Shown one piece after another: positions 58,691 through 64,000 of a stretch of 64,000 nt of DNA. Within the stretch, counting starts at the first letter, position 1; each line of letters opens with the position of its first letter. Position numbers and translations under genes: made by a program. Source of the DNA: Laguncularia racemosa (lineage: Eukaryota; Streptophyta; Magnoliopsida; Myrtales; Combretaceae); the NCBI GenBank assembly GCA_037954665.1, contig JBBMOL010000018.1, forward strand, positions 7,006,001 through 7,070,000, given 5' to 3'. The notes beneath the pieces are model-generated. The model was not told the DNA's origin. It worked only from the letters and a program-made list of their open reading frames with translations, and did no database searches.

Positions 58691-59751
58691 GCAATATGGC
58701 CTCTACCTTGACATTTAAAACATCTAATGTCACGATTTCTAAAAGTAGAAGATTCAGGGTTACCTTGATTACTAGGAGTAGAACCCTCTTGTCTTAGCTC
58801 CCCTTTTGGTTTGGTGGGTAAAGGCTTTTCTTCTTTTTTCCATTGATTAATCTTCTAAGTGGATGAACCATTACCCTGTTGCAACCATGCATTACTACTA
58901 CCTCTCCGCTTGGTTGGTTCTCAACCTTTATAGCCATATGGACTATATCCTCTAATTCTACATAATGCTGCAATTCAACCACATTTTGGATTTCTCTATT
59001 CAACCCAGCAAGAAATCTAGCCATTGTAGCCTCTCTATCCTCCTCTACATTCGCCCTAATCATAGTGACTTCCATCTCCTTGAAATACTCATCTACACTT
59101 CGGCTTTCTTGCCTCAGAGTTTGCAACTTGTTGTGTAATTCACGATAGTAATACGCAGGCACAAATCGCTTCTTCATCACTCTTTTCATCTCTTCCAAAG
59201 ACTCAATAGGTGGCTCGCCACTCCTTCTCCTATTCAACAATAGTTGATCCCACTACACTATGGCATAATCTGAAAATTCAATGGCAGCAAGTTTCACCTT
59301 CTTTCTCCCACTATAATTATGACAATCAAACATCATTTCTACCTTCTTCTCCCACTCTAAGTACGCCTCGGGATCATTCTTCCCTTGGAAAGGAGGAATC
59401 TTCACCTTTATGCTACTCAATTGATCATCCTCTCTATTCCTATCTCCTCTATCTTCCCAATCTCTAGTCACTCTGTTCCGACCACTATAACCTCTATAAC
59501 TCCCAACAGAAGGCTCATCAAAGTCATCATCCGACATTTCATCTCCACCCCTCGGTACTCTCCTAGAACGACTCTCCCTCTTACGCCCTTGGAATACGTT
59601 TGTGGATTGCTCTAGTCTTTACTCTACCGTCTCATGAATTTGTTCCATTCCCTCTTGGAACATCCTTTTCATTTCTCCCCTCAATGCCTCAATTATTAAC
59701 CTAGCATCAAACCTTCCCCTCTCACCTTTAGGAGAATGTTGTCTCGACATA
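58650..59751 (-). pseudogene. Gag of element C
   Basis: ATG at 59751 (MSRQHSPKGERGRF). Coiled EALRGEMKRMFQEGMEQIHE, then IKVKIPPFQGKNDPEAYLEWEKKVEMMFDCHNYS, a TAG at 59253-59255 in the Trp-Trp pair, then RVMKKRFVPAYYYRELHNKLQTLRQ and VTMIRANVEEDREATMARFLAGLN. One frame change near 58800 separates it from the knuckle. Close to element F gag. Confidence 0.87.
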
Positions 59752-60257
59752 GTTCCTGCAGAAAAGATTAGTACTAACACAAATATATATATAATTAAAC
59801 CTCACGATACACTCCCTTACATGTTTCGCTCAAATGATGATATCATACAGTCACTCGTGTATTCTCACAAATAATGATGATATCAACTGGCCAATTTCCT
59901 CTTCTCAATTCTCTTGGAACTAACCCGAACTACACCAATTTCCTTCCGTAGAATTCAAAACAACTCTAGGGTTCGTAAATTTTCCTCTATTTTTCTATCC
60001 GAATTTTTTTTTTTTTTTGTTTTTTTCTTGGTTATTGCTCTTGATCACGTTTTTCTTTTCTCTTCTTCTTTTTTTTTGTCGTGATTTTTACTCTCTTTTT
60101 TTTTTCAATTGGCTAGGCGATATTACACTATCAAAAGACAATCAATACTACGAAATTGAATACGATAATGGATATGAACGATTGGAGTTAGGGTTTTTGA
60201 TATTACCTTCCTCAACCGAACTTAATGTTTTGACAAACCTAAGCTCTGATACCAAAC
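59752..60257 (-). other. 5' leader and primer binding site of element C
   Basis: AT- and T-rich leader. The primer binding site is at 60244-60255 (minus strand TGGTATCAGAGC), two bases from the LTR end. Confidence 0.82.
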
Positions 60258-61032
60258 TGATACGAACCATACCAACCCGTGACGAAACCCAATACCAATA
60301 CGTTCGGAAATTCGTTGCCTAAGATGCCCAAACACGTAAAGTGGAAACCGCAACCCGTTGTCTATAAGCGAGACAAGAACCTTGGTATAAAAATGAAGAT
60401 GCCACAATCGGGATGGAAGACCGATTGATAAGTCGGAATGAACGCCACGAAAATCAATCCGATAAGTTTGATTTAGTTCTTGAAGAACCAAGAGAGGTGC
60501 CTCTCAAAAGTGTTTAATGTTCAAAGATGTTAATTATAAGTTGTTCTAAACCTTAGGAGCTTTTATACTAGGGTTACAATTCGTGTAAAACAAGTCCAAA
60601 ATGACGTAGTTTAGATAAGTGGCATAAAAACACGAAAACAGAACAAGCTTACCAGCAGAGGATACACGCCCGTGTACTTTGGCCGTGTACCTTTCAGTGC
60701 AACTTCTGGCAACATACACGCCCGTGTACTTTGGCCATGTATCTTTCTGTGGATTTGCTTAACTCCATACACGGTTGTGCCTTGAAAATACATGCCCTCT
60801 TCAACCCGTGTCCGGTGTGACTTGTATAAGAGCAAGGGTCTTTCCATAGTTGTTCCAATCCGTTCCAACTTCATGATTGCCCCAATCCTTCCCGGCTTCA
60901 TAGACATCCTTTATCAACCCGTTAAGTGCTTCCTTGAGTCGTTTCGCTCGACTTCTTGTGATCGGTCCAGGCGGCACTTCAAGAGGATCCACATTCCTTC
61001 TTCTAGCTTGACTCTCATCATGGATCTCATAA
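60258..61032 (-). repeat. 5' LTR of element C (775 bp)
   Basis: Matches 55878-56659. The outer end reads ...ctcataa where the other LTR has ctcatca, so the terminal TG on the minus strand has mutated to TT. TSD ggtat follows at 61033. Confidence 0.9.
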
Positions 61033-61037
61033 GGTAT

Positions 61038-62990
61038 TCTTAACCTGTCTACCCTCTATCAATGGAAGAAATGGGCATTTATTATTAGAGGATCTCCCTA
61101 ATCCTACATTGATAGGAGATGCTAATCGTTGATTTTCTCGTTCAATAGTTTCTTGGACATCACCAATAGGCTCAGGCTTAGGCTCAGGCTTAGGCTCAGG
61201 TGGTAATTTAAGGCAAAACTCCTAACAGTAGACAGTAGGCACACGGAATGTATCACCTACTAAAGCAAAAGCATACACTTGGAAGTCTTGCAAGCAATTC
61301 GACCAATATGTTAACCAGTTAGAAGAAGCAACCCCAAAGTGACTTGTAGAAGGGAAGTATAACTGATGCACTTCTGGATGAATATTTCTACAATCACTTA
61401 GAGAGAGTGACCGACAACACAACTTGAAGTTACCAGTAATATTAGTCACGCAGGGTACCCCTTGGTCAAACCTAAGTTGGTGTGTAGCCTTATGAGGAGA
61501 ATATACTACAACCTTTTACTTTAGATAGCACTTAGAGGAGTCTTTGTTATCTAAGAGGGAAGGTAGACTTCTTGGAGTATAGCATAGAATATCATGCCTT
61601 AGAATTGCGGAGGCCTTTACACCTATCTACCAAGGTTACCTCATCTTTTGAGCTTGGAGGATATAATTCAATCTTGTCTTCATAACCAATAAGCCGTTTC
61701 ACATAAAGGCAAAATGTAAATTCTGACTCAACATCGATAAGCTGCAAAAGTGTTTGCTGGATAGTTCCTTCAACCCAAGCCCATGCATTAGGAAGAGCAA
61801 GGTTAGACTTAGCACTATTTACAGGAAGTGTAAAATGTTTTCAAAACTGTTCACGAAAGAAGAGTTAGAGAAATACCAAGTCTACATGTGACACGTTCAC
61901 ATAGCACTTCTTTAAACAAATAGAAGCCTTGTGATACAAATCCAAACACCGATACAAAGAGCTTAGATACAAGGGACCTAGTGGAAAGCACTTACCCTGA
62001 GCAATTCGTATGGCTAAGGAAAATAGCTGGGGACTTACACCTTCTTCTAGTCTACCAAGGAACACAAACAAAAAGAGCCAATATGCTATAAAAGCTACAA
62101 GCTCATACTTGCAAAAATGAAAAAAAAAAAGTGAGAAAGGTATAAGTACACAACTATAAAGGTATATTCAAAATGGATGAGAATACTTACTCTTGTCCAC
62201 GACCTGGGCTAGAAACTCAAGGTTTGTCCTTCCTTTGCTCCTCAAAGAAATATGCAAGCCAGGAAGAGAAATATGACTTCCTCTTGCTGTTGTGAGTAGC
62301 TTTCACGGCATCCAATAAAGGCATTTGAAAACTATGCTCCTTATAAGACACTTTAGTAGAGGTAATATTGGTCTGCCTAAAACTAGTCAAGTTTAGGAGA
62401 ATAACCACGTCATCAAGTGTTAGAGTGATTTTCCCCCAAGAAGTGATAAATGTGTGAGTTTGAGTACTCCAATGATAGATGATCGCTCGCCACACTTCCA
62501 ACCCACTCATATGTGGGAAACATAAGCGTGTAGAAGTACTAATGGCACGGAAGATTGTAGCCTTTTCCGAAAGAGTCACATACTTTAACTTTGAGATGAT
62601 ATGTTCCACCCAAAATTTCCACTCGGAGAGTAGCTGCCTGAGGAATGAAAATTGGGTGGTTGAGAGGGGAAGTTCCTTTCTTTCATTCTTAAAGTGCAAA
62701 ATTGAACTCTTGCTGATGGCATCTCTCGAGCTAGTGTGGGGTTCACATCCAATAAAGTGAAGCATACCATCAATATAAGTAGTCACATAGAGTTCTTGAC
62801 ATTTGATTTTGCCCTAAAAGGTATCTTTAGAAATAGTTTCATCTAACAACGCATCTCAAGGAGTCGAGATTAGTGGTGGATGCCCATTTGAGTGCACTGG
62901 CAAATCTTTTGCTTGATTATTTCAACACCTTTCCCCATTGATGCACAATATTACTAGAGACGGGACAGAACCTGAAATTATTAAAAAAAA
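61038..62990 (-). pseudogene. PMD-type (plant mobile domain) antisense gene, main part
   Basis: Minus-strand reading from about 62990. N-terminal HSNGHPPLIST and DALLDETISKDTF, then YVTTYIDGMLHFIGCEPHT, VWRAIIYHWSTQTHTFITSW and GKITLTLDDVVILLNLTSF (62217-62786), the hallmark PMD blocks. FVFLGRLEEGVSPQLFSLAI and KCFPLGPLYLSSLYRCLDLY follow (61865-62071). Then HPEVHQLYFPSTSHFGV (about 61330-61380) and a Pro-Glu-Pro-Lys repeat (61165-61200), up to CPFLPLIEG. Stops and frame changes are present. PMD proteins derive from transposons and are also found antisense in Tat-lineage elements; a few are domesticated. Insertions D and C separate it from its C-terminal exon at 42706-43480. Confidence 0.72.
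61165..61200 (-). repeat. 12-bp tandem repeat (ggctcaggctta)
   Basis: Three imperfect copies coding Pro-Glu-Pro-Lys on the minus strand, within the PMD gene. Confidence 0.75.
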
Positions 62991-63540
62991 AAGAAGAAGA
63001 AGAAGAAGAGAGAGAGCCATATAAAGGTTTTGAGATCATTCTTCAAAGATGTTAAGGAAAAGTTTGATAGTAAGAAGATGAAAGTCTTATAGAGCCCCTA
63101 CATTAATGACAAAAATTTCACTTCTAAGGAAGAAGGAAAAGCTTCATCTGGAAAGAAATTTCAAAAGGTGAACAAACTTGTCCACCCTAAGTAGAAAGTA
63201 ATGTTTAGCTTAAAACATGATAAGACATGCTCAAGTGAGAGGTCTCAAGGGAAAGTCAAAAGTCAAGAACCTTTGAGAAGTGGTGCAGTTACTGATCTAA
63301 GCCACATTGACTATGCAGATCTAGAAGACAATTTTGAGAAGGGTTCAAGATGTGCATCTTCATTTAATGGGATGGCAGAAGACCCAGATATACATATCAT
63401 TAAAGAAACTCCTCTTGTAAACTGCAATATCATCTCAAGAAGTCCACTATCCCTTCAAGGACGATTGCTCAAGTTCCATGGTAGCTTAGGTTTCTATAGA
63501 CTTGTCAGATCAGTTGTCACCCCAATCAGCATGCTTAACG
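62991..63540. other. Unassigned DNA with (GAA)n run
   Basis: A purine run (aagaagaagaagaagaag, about 62990-63015) is followed by a plus-strand open frame at 63201-63584 with no domain I recognise. Confidence 0.4.
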
Positions 63541-63544
63541 GATC

Positions 63545-63876
63545 CTTTTTACATTTTTCTTTCTCTCTCCAAATTTCCTTGTAAGAGAAAGCAGCCTTTG
63601 CACACAAACCTAGCATTAGCATTGAAGGTGCCTCCCCGTCTATAGCATTAACAGCCTACAGATGACCACCATTCTTGTGTATACCAAAACGATATCGGAA
63701 TCCAATTTTAGAAACAATAGATGATAGATCCAATGATATTGATTCAGGAACATCCCAATACTTGCCTTTATGATCAATAAATAATCTAAGCCAGGCAGCC
63801 TCCATGGTTATGTCATGATTAGGAAGCCTATGAAAAAGCATGAACCTATGGCAACGTCGTTTTTTTCTCACCATGT
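63545..63876 (-). pseudogene. TGD4-like gene fragment
   Basis: The minus strand reads FHRLPNHDITMEAAWLRLFID, HKGKYWDVPESISLDLSSIV, FRYRFGIHKNGGH, a stop at about 63656, then AVNAIDGEAPSMLMLGLCAKAAFSYKEIW. This order resembles the middle part of TGD4-type outer-envelope lipid-transfer proteins of chloroplasts (phosphatidic acid import), judged from memory of the family. Only about 110 codons are present and a stop breaks it. It may be a captured gene piece, or an exon of a gene running out of the window. Confidence 0.45.
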
Positions 63877-64000
63877 TGTTCAGTGCTAATCCGATAAGAT
63901 GTAGAGGGAGGCAAGAAAAGTTGTGAGGTTAAACCAAATGAGTAGAATACTCATATTTTATTGTGCGAATTATGTTAAATTCTTATTAATATTATGGAAA
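63877..64000. other. Window end, AT-rich, nothing assigned
   Basis: No feature recognised. Confidence 0.4.

Larger units (their letters stand above)
55878..61032 (-). mobile_element. Element C: CRM-like gypsy element with in-frame pol deletions
   Basis: 5155 bp, minus strand, TSD ggtat (55873-55877 and 61033-61037). The 5' LTR is 60258-61032 and the 3' LTR 55878-56659. Primer binding site of initiator tRNA-Met type; gag with CCHC knuckle; protease; then an RT N-terminal piece fused to the second half of integrase. LTRs start TGATGA and the polyprotein tail is encoded partly in the 3' LTR, both features of the CRM (centromeric) chromovirus group. The clade call is inference. RT core, RNase H and the integrase zinc finger are absent. 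Confidence 0.92.
31229..63000 (+). mobile_element. Element G: degraded Tat-like Ty3/gypsy element with antisense PMD gene
   Basis: The 5' LTR is 31229-31897, followed by a tRNA-Arg-type primer binding site, gag from ATG 31943 (interrupted by F), protease, RT, RNase H, a second archaeal-type RNase H, and integrase ending near 42050. The DFHDLDEACPKDDFPLP block and the second RNase H point to the Tat lineage. Downstream, on the minus strand, lies a plant-mobile-domain gene split by D, B and C. Extra antisense ORFs in this position are known from Tat-lineage elements. The 3' LTR was not found, so the right end is approximate. Dozens of stops indicate an old copy. Confidence 0.75.

Noticed and set aside
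60017..60322. Plus-strand membrane-protein-like frame (Leu/Phe-rich)
   Set aside because: It lies in the T-rich leader and LTR of element C on the opposite strand. The hydrophobic bias comes from poly-T tracts.
63899..63950. TGTAGAGGGAGG as a start of the missing 3' LTR of G
   Set aside because: Only the first nine bases agree with the G LTR; the following sequence does not align.

Overview
The window is nuclear DNA of a flowering plant. This rests on a two-exon RABA-type small GTPase gene with a plant-style promoter, a plant L1-type LINE, and Ty3/gypsy retrotransposons of plant lineages (Athila-like, Tat-like and CRM-like). The species cannot be fixed from the sequence. Only one locus looks like an intact host gene, the Rab GTPase at 14035-15064. 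Most of the rest is dead or non-autonomous retroelements, many nested in one another.

Layout. 1-3798: minus-strand LTR element E, cut by the window edge, with 1011-bp LTRs and only protease remnants. 3799-4480: an Athila-like LTR remnant. 4490-6573: minus-strand Tat-like gag plus 5' LTR (element H). 6574-13690: AT-rich intergenic DNA with a MITE-like stretch, a ~400-bp direct repeat pair and a degenerate repeat array. 13690-15064: the Rab gene. 16098-30856: a 5'-truncated LINE with a 14-bp target site duplication (TSD), split by a 9.9-kb Athila-like element A (19420-29317, minus), the only element here with a full set of pol domains. 31229 to about 63000: a degraded Tat-like element G (LTR, gag, protease, RT, two RNase H domains, integrase) followed by an antisense plant-mobile-domain (PMD) gene. 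F (32260-36299) sits in the gag of G. D (43507-55851), which carries B (47753-55501) in its 3' LTR, and C (55878-61032) sit in the PMD gene. 63545-63876: a fragment resembling a TGD4-type chloroplast lipid-transfer protein.

How the parts relate. Boundaries of A, B, C, D and the LINE are supported by TSDs read from the sequence (ctctt/ctctc, attgt, ggtat, ggatg, and a 14-mer), so the insertion order can be read: G first, then F, D and C, and B after D. The main pattern is that B, C, D, E and F all lack the reverse transcriptase core. In B, C, D and F the reading frame runs across the deletion or stays open, so only gag-protease or gag-protease-plus-tail products are encoded. They look like parasites of autonomous relatives elsewhere in the genome. 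Most stop codons that can be polarised are C-to-T or G-to-A changes, as expected of methylated, silenced DNA.
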